This document shows, piece by piece, positions 35,201 through 50,200 of a DNA stretch of 64,000 bases. The stretch is taken from contig OX235270.1 of the NCBI GenBank assembly GCA_944472135.2, positions 55,681,267-55,745,266 of the forward strand, written 5' to 3'. The DNA is from Trichobilharzia regenti. Lineage: Eukaryota > Platyhelminthes > Trematoda > Strigeidida > Schistosomatidae. Numbering within the stretch: the first letter of the stretch is position 1; each line of letters starts with the position of its first letter. Below the pieces are notes generated by a model. That model saw only the letters and a list, made by a program, of their open reading frames with translations, searched no databases and had not been told where the DNA came from. The position numbers and the translations under genes are program-made.

Positions 35201-38200
35201 TGAATTGGTTGAAGTGAACAGGACATAAATTACACAAGTAGAGCCACAGTCCTCCTGGATGGGAACTGTTAGCTGATTTGATTTGTAGAAAGAGTTAGCA
35301 ATGTCCAAACGGACATTATTAGCTGTTGCTTTGGGCCCGATAAGGAAATAGAACCCGAGTGGTTGGATTTCTAAAAACACTAAATATCAGTGGTCAGAAA
35401 GTGTCAGTGAAATGGCTCGAAATCGTTTGCGATGGAGTAGACGTCCTCACCCCCTTGTTATCCAACAAATTCTGGAAGTCAATACAAATTTTTCTCGAGT
35501 TGGTTTTCCTTCTGACCATCTTTGTCCCTTGTAATTCCCTAACATTTCTTTCCCCTAAATTTCATGCGTTTTTTTTCCATAGGTTTATCACCCTTGCTTG
35601 CTGCTTTCTTGTACGAAAGAAGCTCCATGATTATAAGTTAGTCAGTTACATTATGTAGTGATAAAATGATTAGTTGCGTTTGAAAGTCTTTAACTACAAG
35701 GCTCAGAAATGTCATTGAATTAAATAAGAGAATTATAGATATTTGTGGCTGATAAGCCACCCGTATGCCACGAAATGTGAATCATCAACAACTCAAGATC
35801 TGTAATAATTCAAAACTAACAATAAAGCATTAAAAGAAAAACATCACTTGTAAAGCAGGTCAGACAACTTGAAAAAACAAAACTAACTTTCAACAACTTT
35901 TTAAAATCTGCTGGATTAGCCATTGTTAGATGAGTTAAAGTATCCTGGATAATGTTATCGCGCCGAACAACAATTGTAAAATATGGTTGTGATATGCCAA
36001 ATACAGGTGCACCGATTAATGGAGAAATGACAGTCTGAAAAATAGCATTCTGTTGGGCTTGAGCCATAGCTTGTTGCATAGTTAAACGAGCTTCAATATT
36101 CAACATCTCAGCTTTTGATGCAGCATCAAATACAAACGGATAATCACAAAACGAGAAAAAGCGCTGTGAAGGAAAAAAAATTAAAGAAACAGCACAACAT
36201 GGAAAGTATGCTGCTAGTGGTTAAGTGTTAATACGTATTGTTACTATATATTAAGCGTGTACGACTTCAATATATGCCTCCTTTATTTAAATGTATGGTT
36301 TAGATATTCGATCGCTAAGCGATGTCTCACACACCTGAAGTTCAATCACCCTAGTAATACTTTTGTTTAGCTGGATAGGATTATTATGGTTGTCGATATA
36401 ATATATACGGCTTACAATTTAATACGTGAAACAAAATATGATTCCATACACTTGGTTCCTTTGATAAGTTTCAAACATTGAATTGTGTTATTTTCACTAT
36501 TTATGAGTACTGCAATTTCAGGTAGTTTGCGTTTGATGTGAACCTGTGAAATAGAATAATACCATTTTATGCTGCAAATCTGGTCTTTCTTTATCGAAAC
36601 AACATATCTTTTTTCTCAGTTGAAAAGCGTGTGTCATGTGACAGTTTCGGATTAAACCTTTTATTTCTCACTTCAATGAGGTTATACACCACAATGAAAA
36701 TGAAGAACAGGATATTATTGAAAGTTGTGTCTTAAACACTTCAAAGGATAATAGAAAGATCTATTGAGAGACATCTATCTATCGTCCCAACCACTTTCCA
36801 TTTTTGACCCCCCTCCCTTTTATTCAAGATTATACAGTTCCACCAAATACATAACACAGACGAATGGTTATTGCTTAGAATTGCACAAAAGGAAATTTAA
36901 TACATACACATGTAGTCAAGCGACAACTAACTAGTAAAGTTAATCACACTAATGAAACACAGCACAAAATTCACTTGATGTAAATTAGGAAAAATGATAA
37001 TCTTAAAAGTAAAAAAAAACAAACTAATAAAGTGGAATTAACAGATGATGAGGAAAATAAACAACTATTTGTCTAAATGCACACAAACAAACACACACAA
37101 AATTCCCGGCCTTATACTTACCATTCCACCGGAATTGCATTCTTGCAACCAATTTACGAATGTACTGCCAATATTGATTTTATCTCTTAACGATGGGAGG
37201 TAGAAACTTTTATAAGAAATTGGATTCGGATGATTTTCATTCACCTAAATCAGTAGTCAAGACAAAAATTTCCAAAAATGTTTCTCTTGTAAAAGAAAAA
37301 CATTGTCAAAAGTAGGAATAAAACATTTAGTACAAGTGCCATAACTCCATTATATTTTATCTGTTTATCTCTTTATAACCGCTAGAGGATTTTCAAAGGC
37401 GGATAATTTGGTTTCCAAGTTATAAATGATACTATGTCATATTAATACTGTTGATTGAAGTGACAGTTTATAGGCAAATAAACACAACGGACCTATTGGC
37501 TTTAATGACCTATAATTAAAAGACACTTGACCATAATAAGTTATACACTTTTTATATACCATTATATCCCTTCATAAATTCGAGGTTGAGCGAGAATACT
37601 GATCTGGGCAGGAACTGGTTAATTACTACATTTTGGGGCAACTCTACTCAGCCGCCTACAGAAAATTTCAATCATCTCACAGACGAAAATTCATTCATGA
37701 GACTCATAAAAGCTGAATAAGTGAGTCTGAAAGGGTGGCCGGAAGGCTAGCTGATAGACATATAAGCAACTCAAACAAGTTTCTGAAGGAAAGTACAAAT
37801 GATGGATAGGCTATTTGGTGATTACTGAATCACATCAGTGCCGGTAAAAAGCCTCTTAACTAAATTAAAAGGTAAAAACGAAGAAATTAGGAACAGTATT
37901 GTATGAGCCTAAAGGATTTTATCATTCGCATATCCTGACTAAACGCCGTAAAACTGCGCTTCACTAAAAATTACGAAAGACGAAAGTTTTATTGATCGGG
38001 CAAAAGTATATATATATATATAGAACTTTACCCTGTGTAGGCGCTTCATGAGTTCCAGTGCTTGGCGAATACTTTCTTCTTTCAATTTGCGCTGCAAAAA
38101 GAAAAGAAAGGAAACTGGTATGAAACATACAGATAGATATGTATGCACTAGAAAATAATTCCAGTCCAAATTTCGCTCCTCCACGTTTGGTTGTCACATC

Positions 38201-41200
38201 CCACGCATATGATGTTTACATGTAATCAAAATCATCCACCTGAGCTACAAATCTTCTCTATCATATTTACATGTAATCATTAATCATGACAAGTACTGAA
38301 GTTATTAGCGTAAATTGCGATTTCTATTAAAATCCTCTTTTATGACGATAAAAACACAGTGGGTCGAAACTCAATCAGTGGTAGATGATAGCCGTAAGTC
38401 TCAGGCATGATAGGATAAAAGAAACATAATATGACTGATGACAAATATTTTCTTGCACGATTCAGACAAAAAAGATAAAGCTTTCAAGGACTAATGTAAC
38501 ATCTTGATAACATTACTTTTGTTCTAAATCCAATTTAATTTTATTACGTAGTGCACCAAACAAGAGAAACGGTAAGCAATGGTTAACCAGATTATAATTA
38601 GGTTGGAAAGAGAGAAATAGAATGATATAAAGCCATGGACGTCATTGGCTATTGCAGAAGCATTTTTCCCGTACTTTTATGTATAATTTTCTGAGGTAAG
38701 CCAACTTAGAACAATGTGAATTTGTGAAAAGTTCTACGATGATGTTTTTCCCCCGTGTATTTCCCTTGGGATGAAAACAGTTCCTAACACAATAGAAATT
38801 GGGAAGACTGGAGTTGCAGTTTGTTCACATCTAACTTCACGTGCACATACAAGCCAAAGGCAAGATACGATCTTCACTTCCATGAAAATCTCCCACGACA
38901 AAACACTAAAACTACAGATTATTATTACTATTATTATATACACTACGAAATCATTCCTAAAATCATACTGGTGAAAATTTTGCAACTCGAATTTCAATTG
39001 TGAAATAAAAACGTTTAAAGTGAAATCTAGGTTGAAGTCGAAACTAACCATAACAATACTATTACACCAGCTGGTTTAGCTTACCTGACTATCTGCAGAT
39101 GGCGGTTGCGCGTCCAGTATGTATGAAATTAAATTGTTGAGATTCTATATACAAGCATGAAAACAAAGAGGAAAGTGGAGAATAGTATGAAAAAATACAA
39201 TACATTAGGTTTACTTAAATGGAAGTGTTTCACTAAGCCTAGTGTTACTGTGGGAATTTCACTCATACCTCAACTTACTAAAAGTATTCAATTAATACTA
39301 TTAACTATTTTAAAACGTAGGATATGATAACATTGAGCCAAAAAAGATAACGTTCGTGTTTGCTCTTATTGAAAGGGACTTGTTGATTCATGAAGCAAAT
39401 GTTCATCATCATAGTGAACATTGTCAACATAGTAGTAGCAGCCATATCCAGTGAATCTATGCCTTACAGTAATCACTCCATAATAACTGTCAATCTGTGC
39501 AGAATGAATTATTATCAACCTTACTGGTACCAACGTTTATCCCGACATTCACCAATTGGAACAAAAAAACAGCTATTCATATATAACAACCAATAGCAAA
39601 AGAATGAATACGATTCAAGAAAGCCAGACATCTAATACATTGATCCATCTAATAAAGTCTATTAGTTAGACAATGAATACAATCGATTAATGGTTCAGTC
39701 TGCCGTTTTGGAATCACAGAATAAAATGAATTATGCAAAGATTATAATTCTGATCACATATTGGTTCAATTGCATCCTATTGATATAGTATAAAGGGTAT
39801 AAATTGTCAAAGCTCAGAGATATGTTGCAATATATAGGTAAAGAAATCTTATGAAGCTTTTGGTCAGATGATGCAAAAGTGTGGAGAAATTCAGCTATAT
39901 ATATATATATTCAGATTTTTACAGTGAAAGTCGTACTCCCCACTCTCTCTGTACACAAAAATAATGATGAGGACTCATAGTTTGCTGTCTCACTATGAAA
40001 TCTGTTTTCCCATGTAAAACAGCTAAGAAAGAAAAGTATTTTACACTGTTACTACTTCATGGTTATTAAGTAGGCAGAGGAATTAAGAGTTTAAATTCTG
40101 CTGGTTCTGTTTAACCAGTGAGTGTTAGTGATATAAAATCTACTTTGATATTACCCGATTTCTTCTTTTTATCTGACCGGTAAAATTCCAATGAATGTAT
40201 GGTCTAAATAAAAATTAATCAGACTGGAAGTCTGGTGCATAATATCGATAGTAATTTATGCTCCGGGTACAAGACATGAAAGCCTTTTAGTACGTATACT
40301 TAAGTGACGATATTTTTTAGTGATCCAAAGATAACATTATTTGTCGTCAAATACTCTTTTTACAAGGATCAAATTATTCACAAAAAAGACAGAACAAAAC
40401 ACAAAATATTACGGATTCTACACATCCCGCATTAATGTTGAATAAAATCAACCTACCAATACTAATTTTTTCAGATAACGTGGTTGCACTTTTGTAAACC
40501 ATCGGTCTGCAAAAAATAGAAAACAAAACACAGAAAATACCATAAAAAGTCTCCAGCATGGTAAGTTATTTGATCATTTGACGACAAATGCGACTGAAGA
40601 CCCTTACAATTCTTCCGCAACAATTATTTAATTCAATTTAGATTTCCTGGTCGATTGACTGGACGTAAGTGCTCTGTCTCAGCAGGTACATCCAGTAGAC
40701 GAATCCCGAATAGGCTGAAATGCGCATTCTAGACTCCACTGCTAGGCGCCATCCACCAGCTGACTTAGTAACAAGTTTACATGTAGGTCTACCTACTTTA
40801 TAAATAATTGGGTAAGTTGGTTGAATACAACTTCTAATTTATTTCCTTGCTAATTTGAACAAGCTTCTACACATAATTGTTAACTGGCGGAATATTCATC
40901 CCAGAAAAATATCTTTTATACTTAAAAGCGCTAATATAGTCTGGCTTATAAGAACCAATTGGCCGGAAACTATAGGATATATGGCTCAAACTGAAAACAT
41001 TTCTTTCCCATAGTACAATTAAAATAAGCAACGACTGTGAAGAAGTAGTATTTAATGAATTTATAAATTTCGGTAGGATTTGTCAGACGAATACTATATA
41101 AACATTGTTATTTATACATTTTTTAAGATTAGCTGCATAAAAGCGTATGAACATTGTTACAAAAAACCTTTATTATAATGAATATCATATCATACCCAAT

Positions 41201-44200
41201 GCCCAAATTTTTTTCAAACCGTTAAAAGTGAACTTGGTTTGGACATATATAAATAAAGATGAATTTTAATAAATATTTGATCTGAGTAATGAGTGATAAT
41301 CTGTTAACGTCACAATCAGGTGAAGCACATATCAAAGCACATATTAATATATAAACTGGAGTTATTGTAGCAGAATTGATACAACTATATATATATATGA
41401 TACACAAAGTAAAATTCGTAAAAAAGCGTAAATAAATTCAGCATACGTAAGGTATACGCTGAACTTAAGAACAAAATTTTAGCATGTCTGATTTAATTTC
41501 ATAAGATAGTCTGAATACTCCTCACCACGATTAGTACTCAACGATTTGCACGTATCCTAAGGAAACTAACAGTTTGTCAGATAAAACAATAATAATAATA
41601 AAAATGGAAAAACATTGTAAAGAGCAGAAGAAGGGAATATAATAAAGATTAAAAAAACGTAGATTTAAGCTAATTACTGTCTCCTTTTGTACACAGAGAT
41701 GTGGCTGCTTTAATCTGATTACGCTGGCTTCAATATTCAGGTGATTGTACGTATTCAACCTTAGAAAACTATAAATGACAGTATTTATAGAGTGTGCGTC
41801 AGTGGCATAGCGGTTAGGACGATCGCCGACCATGCACGTGGTTCGGGGTTCGATCCCCGGTCGGTGCACTCCTTTACCTCGCTAAGCCCGAAATAATCCT
41901 GGTAAAGACGAAACGTTGGGCATGAGGCTGGCGATTCCATCCTGTAAAATAAACACTACTACAGAATCTTCAAGCCACTAGCTTGAAGACCCATGTTCCA
42001 CTGGGGAGCGTAAAAAAAAACAAAGCTGACGAGTCCTAAGGAAATTAATGAATTCACTAAATACTGTTTTTTCATATTTGTTGTTTGTTTTAAATCATTG
42101 TAAATCACACAATTATTTTCCTAAGTCAGTTTTCCAAAACCATAACTATTTTTCCAAACATTGTCACTGAAGCGTGATGTAAAAGTACACACTGCATAAC
42201 AAAATAGACTAATAATAACTTTGTGTAACTATCCGGTCCAATACTGATCACATTTTGATACAATTTTGATTATTTTATTTTTCATGACGATCCATGACTC
42301 AGGCATGATGAGACAAAAAATTTTAGACAGATGTGTCCTTTTACCTAAGTACACCTTCTTTTTTAATTTTAATTTTGATTATTTCCCTGAAGAAGTTCGG
42401 ACCAGTTTGGCGAATGAAACGTTAGAATCATTTATCGATTTATTTTAATTTCGCTCGGTTTTATACATATATAATTTTTACATGTCGACTTTTTACTCGG
42501 CGACCAAGTAGTGAGGAACTATCTGGACAAATTTTGATTAGGTTTGGTATAAATGAAGATTGTGTTCAAGCAAACGAGCCACTTCTTCATACATGGTTAC
42601 TTAAAAGGCCGATAAACAAACAAACTTTGACCTTACAGATCTACCTGCAAAATGAACTCCTTCTGAGATAGATACAGAATTTTAATTCGAACAGTGACTA
42701 TATCCTTTATCAATTATCTCTTGATTACTACTGCAATGTCCAGTGAAACTAAATACTAGAAAGTTTCGTTGTAGTATTTCTTTGGGGAATTCCATATCTT
42801 CCAACTTTAGCTGGTCATCATCCTTAATTATTTCAAAAGTATAAAATACAAGCACAAATCATCCTAACTACTAGTACACAAATCAGTAAAATGACAAACA
42901 TTTATCCATCACTGTGGCAACAGAGTTTAGGATTTCATATCCATTCGAACTGCAGCCTGCTTATCAAGAAAATGAAGAATAAATGCAAACAGTTTTGTTT
43001 ATTGTACCCCTTTGCAATAAACGGTAAAACACAGACAGGTATGGCATAGAGTGCGATATTAAAACCAATTAACTAATGTCTACATATTTTACGACAGCAC
43101 AGAAACAAAATGACAACCAAAATAAACTTGCACGAGACATGAGAAGTGGTGAGGAGAAAACGAACAGAAGAATAAGGCGTTAAGAGTTTATCGGCGAATG
43201 AAGGAACTCATTTGCAACGATGTAAATGAATTTAAGCTACAAGAAATTTTCACAAGAAAGTCACCACAGTCCAGACATGAACAATAATGTTTGAACGCTC
43301 CTGTATATTCCATTCCAACTGACAGACACCTTAAAAGGATCTATTATGCTTCGGCAAAATTATACTACAAATTCCGTCACTCCACTTGTGGTCTCCGAGG
43401 AACGAATCAGAGTATATTACAATAAACTCTCAAAAGAAAATAACGTTCCTTTTTCTGGTGTAGTTGTGTTCTATGTTTATTGCTTAATAAGGCAGGGAAA
43501 GCTTCAAAAGTAAAACAACCGGCTCAGAGAACACAAATACATCAAAATCATCCACCTGAGCTACAAATCTTCTCCATCATATCTAAAATAACATTCCTAC
43601 AGACTTACAACTATCCAGTTAAATTCGACACGTTTAAAATTTTCAAGTAAAACTGACAAAGAAAATATATTTTCAGACGCAAGCATATAAATTAAGGAGT
43701 GGTTTAAACTACCTAGTATTTTCGAAGGAGCAGGGTCAAGTTTGTTGACAGCGACAGTGTAGGCACTTAAAACCAGACCTGGAAGAGAGAAACCCGCGCT
43801 TAAAACAGGATACGGTTCGACTTCTGTACCAAGTCCCGATGACGCATCTAAACTATGCATTGTAATAATCGAATCATCATTGATTGGTTTTCTAGGCATA
43901 TTCATTAGGTCAGATACAGCAAGGAACAGCAAACCTCGAAGGCATTCTATACTTGGATAGTTATTGCGTGATGCAATCAAGACATTGTCCATTAATTTAT
44001 TAATCAGGCGTCGTAAATCCCTTCTTGGTAGAATGTGAAAAATTTGACACTGTAATTTGTGAGCCATATCTAAATCGACACCAAAATCTTCTCGACCTGT
44101 TCGGAAATGATCATTCTGCTCCCTTTAAGAAACAAAAATAGAACACATAGTGATAGGTTTAAAATTTGCGTCTTACGTCTTTTACTACTAATAAGTAGAT

Positions 44201-47200
44201 TATACATCGTGAAGGAAAACATTGTACAAAATGCTTAGAATGTTGATTGGTACATATTAGAACCATGGTGGTATGCACTAAATCAATCCCTTAAATAATT
44301 CTGGATTTGTTCAAGTATATCACTTACCAATTTTATCCTCAACGAGAGAACTTGACAACTCGGAATTCCGGTCGTCATGATTTACCTAACGCAGTGTTCA
44401 GATTAGCTGCTAACTGCTAATTACTCAGCAGTGTTTCTCACTTGACAACACTGCAGAAGATAACGGACTGACAAGAAAAATTCTGTCGGAAAAAAATGAA
44501 ACTCAGAAAGATATAATGAAAAACTGAGTAAAGTGGCTTTAGCCAAAATTTTGCCTAAATACAACGTTACAAAATTTACCGAATGAAACGGTATGCCTTA
44601 AAAGAAACTCTTCACGTTCATAGTAATAATCCATATTGGTTCATTCACTTAAGACCCATCGAGGAGAATCCATCTAGCAAGTGCATCAGGAGAACAAAAA
44701 ACACAGTTAACTGTAAGTGACACCTTTCACAGAAAATTCGAAACTTTCAATAGGCATAAAAGAATCGATTCTGCTTCTTTTTCTAATCCTACTACTACTA
44801 ATCTTACCTCGAATTCTTCACCAACGTTAAGTAGGACTAGAGTAGCATTAAAATCTACAACTGTTTAAAACAGCGAAATTCGTAATCATATCTAACGGTG
44901 GAATTTATCAAAGTTTAAGAATTAACAGTAAGGTTTATTTAGAACGCTGGAAGAGAGAAATTTAGCCTCATACAACACAGATAACCATATTGCAAACAGG
45001 AACTTAGCAAAAGCTTCAAGAATAATTATCCATGCGATCACACAGTTGAAAAGAATTATTCAACTGGAAGAAGTGGCTGATATATATTTCGTCATACGCC
45101 TAACCATCACCTACTGGTATCCTTTTAGCGCTATACACCCTAAGTCAAAAAATCTCTTAGTTTACTGATTTGCTAGTTTTTCAGCTGGTTCCTAGCCCGG
45201 AAGAGAGAAGGGTTAAGAGTCGGGCTAACGACTCTAACCCGGAAAATCAAACAAACTGCTACAGAAACTTCGACGCACAAGAAAACTATTAAAAAGCCAA
45301 AAACATTGGAACCAAACTGGATGATGAAAGACTGAAAAAATTGTCTCTTCACACTCAGATGCCGTCAGACTGGGAGTGACCTATTTACTGCCTATAAGTG
45401 GAAAAAACACCAAAATCACCCAAAAAAGGTATTTTTCCAGGAATTAGGTGAGGAATTCCTCTTGGCAACCCACAAAACATAAAAAGTCAGAGAGTGAAGA
45501 CTTGACTGGGTTCCCACTTCTTTAATTTTAGATATTTCGACCTCTTGGACTGTCTACCAGCAGTAGTAACTACTGCACTGTCCGCGGAGGCAATCATAAA
45601 GAGACCCAGGGAATGAACCCAAATGAGCCATCCCTCTAAATCCCATATTATCAGTGCATATAAATATAAACCCGTTTTTCATCACTGTCTTCTAGTTACT
45701 CCACCTGTTCATTCGCCTATTGTATTGATAATTATACATGCAACAAACCTCGCCTATTGCACCAGCTCTCTGGTTGTGCAGCCGGTTCTAGGCAAGGGAA
45801 GAGAAGGAGGGTTAAGCATGAAGACAGCAAATCTACCCCGAAAAACTAATCAAACTGCTACAGAAACTTTAACTCACAGGAAAACCATTAAAACGTCGAA
45901 AACATTGAGACCAAACTTACTTTTCAGTGGAATCCAAGAGGCGAAATGAGGCGGACTGGTGAAAGCCCAAGTTCAGGAAGCCAGTCTGACTATGTCTCTT
46001 CTTTCGATGAAGGCGAAATAGGGTTTGGGACGTGGAATGTTCCTAGAATGTACGAAACTGAGAACACTATGCAGCCAGCCGAAGAAACCAGAAGACACAG
46101 CGTAGAACTGCTCGCGATCTTCGAGAGCATGAGGACCGTCAAAATAGTCAACTGGAGAGTCAGTAACTGGCTATCATGACATCACCAATAGTAGCTAAAG
46201 CTCAAATGTAGTAAGAACCGATCTCCTCCAAAGCAAGATTCAACACCGAAAGGAGGGAAGGTAACAACCACCTAATGCTACGCACAGTGGAATATAACAT
46301 AAAGGAAAGTATTAGAAACACTTGGTGCTTCACACTCTACAATTTCATAGTACCAGATAGCTATATATTTAATGACAGACAGGATTAAAGATGAAGAATT
46401 TCGCCTTTACATGATGCACTGGATCTGTTAACAATGCCGTCTGTCTTCGACATAGAACTTAGCACATATGTGCGACAGTTCGAGTCGCCACACTCCATGT
46501 AGCAAACAAAGCAAGAGAAGAAATGCATAATAGAGACAGGAAACAGAGGTGTGAGACAAAGGAAGAGTAATAACGAAGAACAAAACAGTTTCATTGGAAA
46601 TCATAAGTCACAAGAAGTGGATGCATCTGCACCAGCCACTGGGAACGATTTTGAGCCATATCACCAATTGTTTCCAACCATTGGATTTTACCGTCCTGAG
46701 GACCCTAACCAGTCAGGAAGTCTACACCTTCCTACGTGGCTTAGACTAACTGTTGTGGAATTCATTAACTGGTACCATGTTTTGGTTTGACCGCCACTAG
46801 CTCTTTTCCAGCCTGAACCCTATATCAGCTAACATTGTCCATCGAGGAGGGCGATGATTAGGCATACGTAACACATATCCTAACCATCTCAGTCGATGTG
46901 ACTTCACAACCTCGTCGATTGATTTCCCTTGCTTACCTAGAACTCGACGCCTAGCCTCAATATTGCTCACCTTATTATACCACTTCACACGGGAGATAGA
47001 GCACAGGCACCTATGATCAAAGACAGCTGGCCTTTTCATGTCTTCCACTCTCAATGGCCAGGTCTCGCTCACAGCCATAAAGGAGGACGGAGAAGACTGA
47101 TGAGCAGTACACCCGCCCTTTGGTCGATAGTCGAACATCTCGTCTACGCCAGAGTCGGCGTAAACTGGCAAATGCGAAACGAGCCCCCTGTATTCGTGCT

Positions 47201-50200
47201 GAGATTTCGTCAGAGATCAACCCGTTGGCACTGGCTGATGGTACTTTCCAAATAAGTGAAGCAGTCAACGTGCTCTACCACGTCACTTCCTATTTCTAAA
47301 CTAGGAGTCAGTGTAGTCCAGTCCTGTAACATCATCTTGCATTTGGTGGGAGCTAATCGCATGCCAAACCTTCGTAGATTGCAGCTCAAGATGTTTAGAA
47401 GACTCTGCATTTTGCCAGCGTCCTCGCCTAGAAGGACTATATCATCTGCATATTCTAAGTCAACAAGATTATTCCCTGGTAGCAGGTCAACCCCTGTGTC
47501 TCTGAAGTGAGTGAGGTTTAAGCCCATCAGTACATCTTTGATGAAGTTGAATAGAAATGGGGATAATGGGCATCCTTGACGGACAACACTTGTCTTCACC
47601 AGTTCAGATGACAACTGGCCGTAAGCCCTCACCTGGCTGACTGCATGAGTACGAGTAGAGTTCCTTAATCAGTGCAATGTATTTTCTCGGCATTCCCTTT
47701 ACAGCCAATGAGAATATAATGAGACAGATATTATCGCCATAGCAAGTGAACAGTGATATGGTCGATCGTGTTTGAAGGTCTAAGAAGCAGTTTTTACATG
47801 TGAGAAATATCTTCAATATTTTGTCAACTGATATTGAATAAAGATACTTCTTATGCTAATCGACGTCCAACTGGTAAGTTGTTGTCGAAGTAAAAATACA
47901 ACAGTGTTTTCAGTATTAAGTGACCTATACCCATAACATGAATTGAACTTCTATTTTTCACTGTGATGTAGATTCTCACATCAAGTTCATCCTTAGGTTC
48001 CACGTGTAAATGACGTGAGCTAATTTTGGCCATTAATAACAGATCCTAAGTCCGCAAAAGAAGGGGATGTTTGGCGTGGGACTAGCGACTCTACTCCGAA
48101 AAATCAATCTGATCGTTACAGAAACTTCAAAGCACAGAAAAAAATTTTTAAACTTATTCTTTGATGGGATCGGAGAGAAGAAATTATAAGTGCTGGTAAA
48201 ACTTTTTGCATTTGGGAATCCAATGAGCGATGTGCATTGTTTTGAAGAAAGCGAAAATAAGCATGGGGATATGGAATGCCGGCTGAGAAGACCTTTGAGT
48301 GACATTGAGCACCAGGCCCTCGAGTAGAACGCTGATGGGAAATAGAGAGTTGAACTCCGAGAGCTACATGGGGGAGATAATGTGCAAAGAAAGTAATATT
48401 TTATGGGGAATCATAGAGCCACTATAAATTGTTTAAATTAATCCCAGCGTGTTTAAGAAAAAATAAAATCAAGATTTTCCTGAACGTTTCGCTGTGTAAG
48501 TCACAGCTTTTTCAGTAGAATTATTCGGATTTTATTAATCATTAATAAAATCCGCTGGGATTAATTTAAATAATTTATAGTGAATCAACCTGACTCAGCG
48601 CTCAAATTGTTCCAGGAAGTTTGTAACATCTACGGTCTGGAAACTTATGATCATAGATCCAGCTGAAAAAGACTGCAGAGAACCAAGTGAAATGGAGATT
48701 TGCTGCTGACGTTCTGTGTTCGACTCCAAATTCAGGGGGATATTAACAACATATAACACTCATATCACCTCAAGCTTAAATTCAAATGCATAATAAATGA
48801 ATAATTACGCATAACAAACCAACATCACATATTATCAAACTCAGCATACTAAATAACTTCCATATATTGCTTTGAAGTGAAATACCTTTTATTTTCTAAA
48901 AATACTTACCCTTCTTGCAGGCAACTACCTGACAAACAACCCAAAGAGGAGAAAACTGATTCAACTTGAGCGACAGTAGCTATTGGTTCATTGGATGTGG
49001 AACTGAGTGAAGGTGTCAATGAACGCGATGAAGACAAAGATACAGATCTAGAAACTGGAGCTGGAAGAGGTAGTGCAGTGAGAGCATTTCGAAGTTGCCC
49101 TACAAGTTCGGGGCAAACTGTCACAATAGACTGCAGTGATAAACGATTCCAATTGCGAAAATCATCTATATCTACGTCCTCTCCGGCCTAAAATGATTGG
49201 TGAATAGAAGAAAAAAATTTCAGTGAAAGCTGAAATAAATAAAATAGCAATATAAAACGATTATTCACGTATTTATTTATTCACACTATGTAAAAATGTA
49301 ACGAAGAAAAAAAGAAAGTCAAAATTTGCTCTAGCCGTCAGTAGAGTTTGAATTACTTTCGTATTGGAGTTCCTGAAAAGGAAAAAGGATTTTTTTACGT
49401 GGCTGAAAGACTTCAGGTAACAGCTTCTTGAAGCTAGCAACCAATGGCCTGTTTGAAAGTGACAGAATTTCTGAAATCCTGTCCACACACACACACAGAA
49501 TACTGTCTGTCTGTCTGTCTGGATTCAACATAGAACTTGGCACCGAAGTGCAGCAGTTCGAGTTGCCACGTTCCAAATAGCACACAGAGGTAGACAAGAA
49601 GATGAGTGAAGAGAATTAATAGAGTTTGACAAATATAAGAGTGAAACAGAATGGGTAATGGTAGAAAGGAATATGAAAGATTACAGAGATTGAATACATC
49701 TGCGCCATTGACAACGATTTTGAGCCATGTCACCTATTGTCTCCAGCCATTGATTCCTAGAGTCCCGAGGGCCCCAACCCGGGAGTCTGCATCTCCCTAC
49801 CTGACTCAGTTTAACTGTCAAGGATTTCATGGATTGATGCCATGTTTTTGTTTGGCCACCACTGGCTCTTTTCCAACCTGAACCTATATCAGCTAACAAT
49901 GCCCGTCGGGGGAGGCGGTGGTTAGGCATGCGCACCACGTGACCTAGCCATCTTAGTCTATGTAACTTTATAACCTCGTCGATTGATTTTCCCTCTTTGC
50001 CCAACACTCTACGCCTAACGTCAACATTACTTATCTTGTGAAACCACCTAACGTGAGACAGAGATCGCAGACATCTATGATCGAAAGCAGTCAACCTTTT
50101 CATGTCTTCAACGCGTATTGGCCATGTTTCAGAGCCATAGAGAAGGACGGAGCGAACTGATGAGCAGTACACACGTCCCTTGGTTGATAACCGGATGTCA

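Larger units (their letters stand above)
30635..35887 (-). other. HERC-like intron (5.25 kb)
   Basis: Contains an RTE-A-type 3' tail (30790-30880, +), the fold-back element 31476-31649, three SINE-3 copies, an (AT)n run (34810-34831) and RTE C-terminal fragments (34840-35000 and 35340-35660, +). 31700-32230 and 32550-33300 are unassigned. Confidence 0.55.
40507..43712 (-). other. HERC-like intron (3.2 kb)
   Basis: Contains a decayed hammerhead unit (40630-40760, +), a PLE C-terminal relic (41650-41760, -), SINE-1 copy d (41795-42022, +), a hammerhead-like PLE-type motif (42366-42412) and a fold-back flank (about 43505-43585). Confidence 0.6.
44123..48909 (-). other. HERC-like intron (4.8 kb)
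   Basis: Contains three RTE-B 5'-end fragments on + (45185-45320, 45765-46260, 48050-48300), RTE-A copy 3 (about 46436-47708, -) and a 163-bp hairpin element (48420-48582). 44123-45100 is unassigned. Confidence 0.6.

Noticed and set aside
43597..44067. Minus-strand 156-codon frame read as a separate gene starting at ATG 44067
   Set aside because: The open frame continues upstream to a good acceptor at 44123 and ends at a donor, and its phase links it to neighbouring HERC exons. The ATG is internal.
46436..47708. Target-site duplication for RTE-A copy 3
   Set aside because: Only a five-base match (CAATG) could be seen at the ends, which is not distinguishable from chance.
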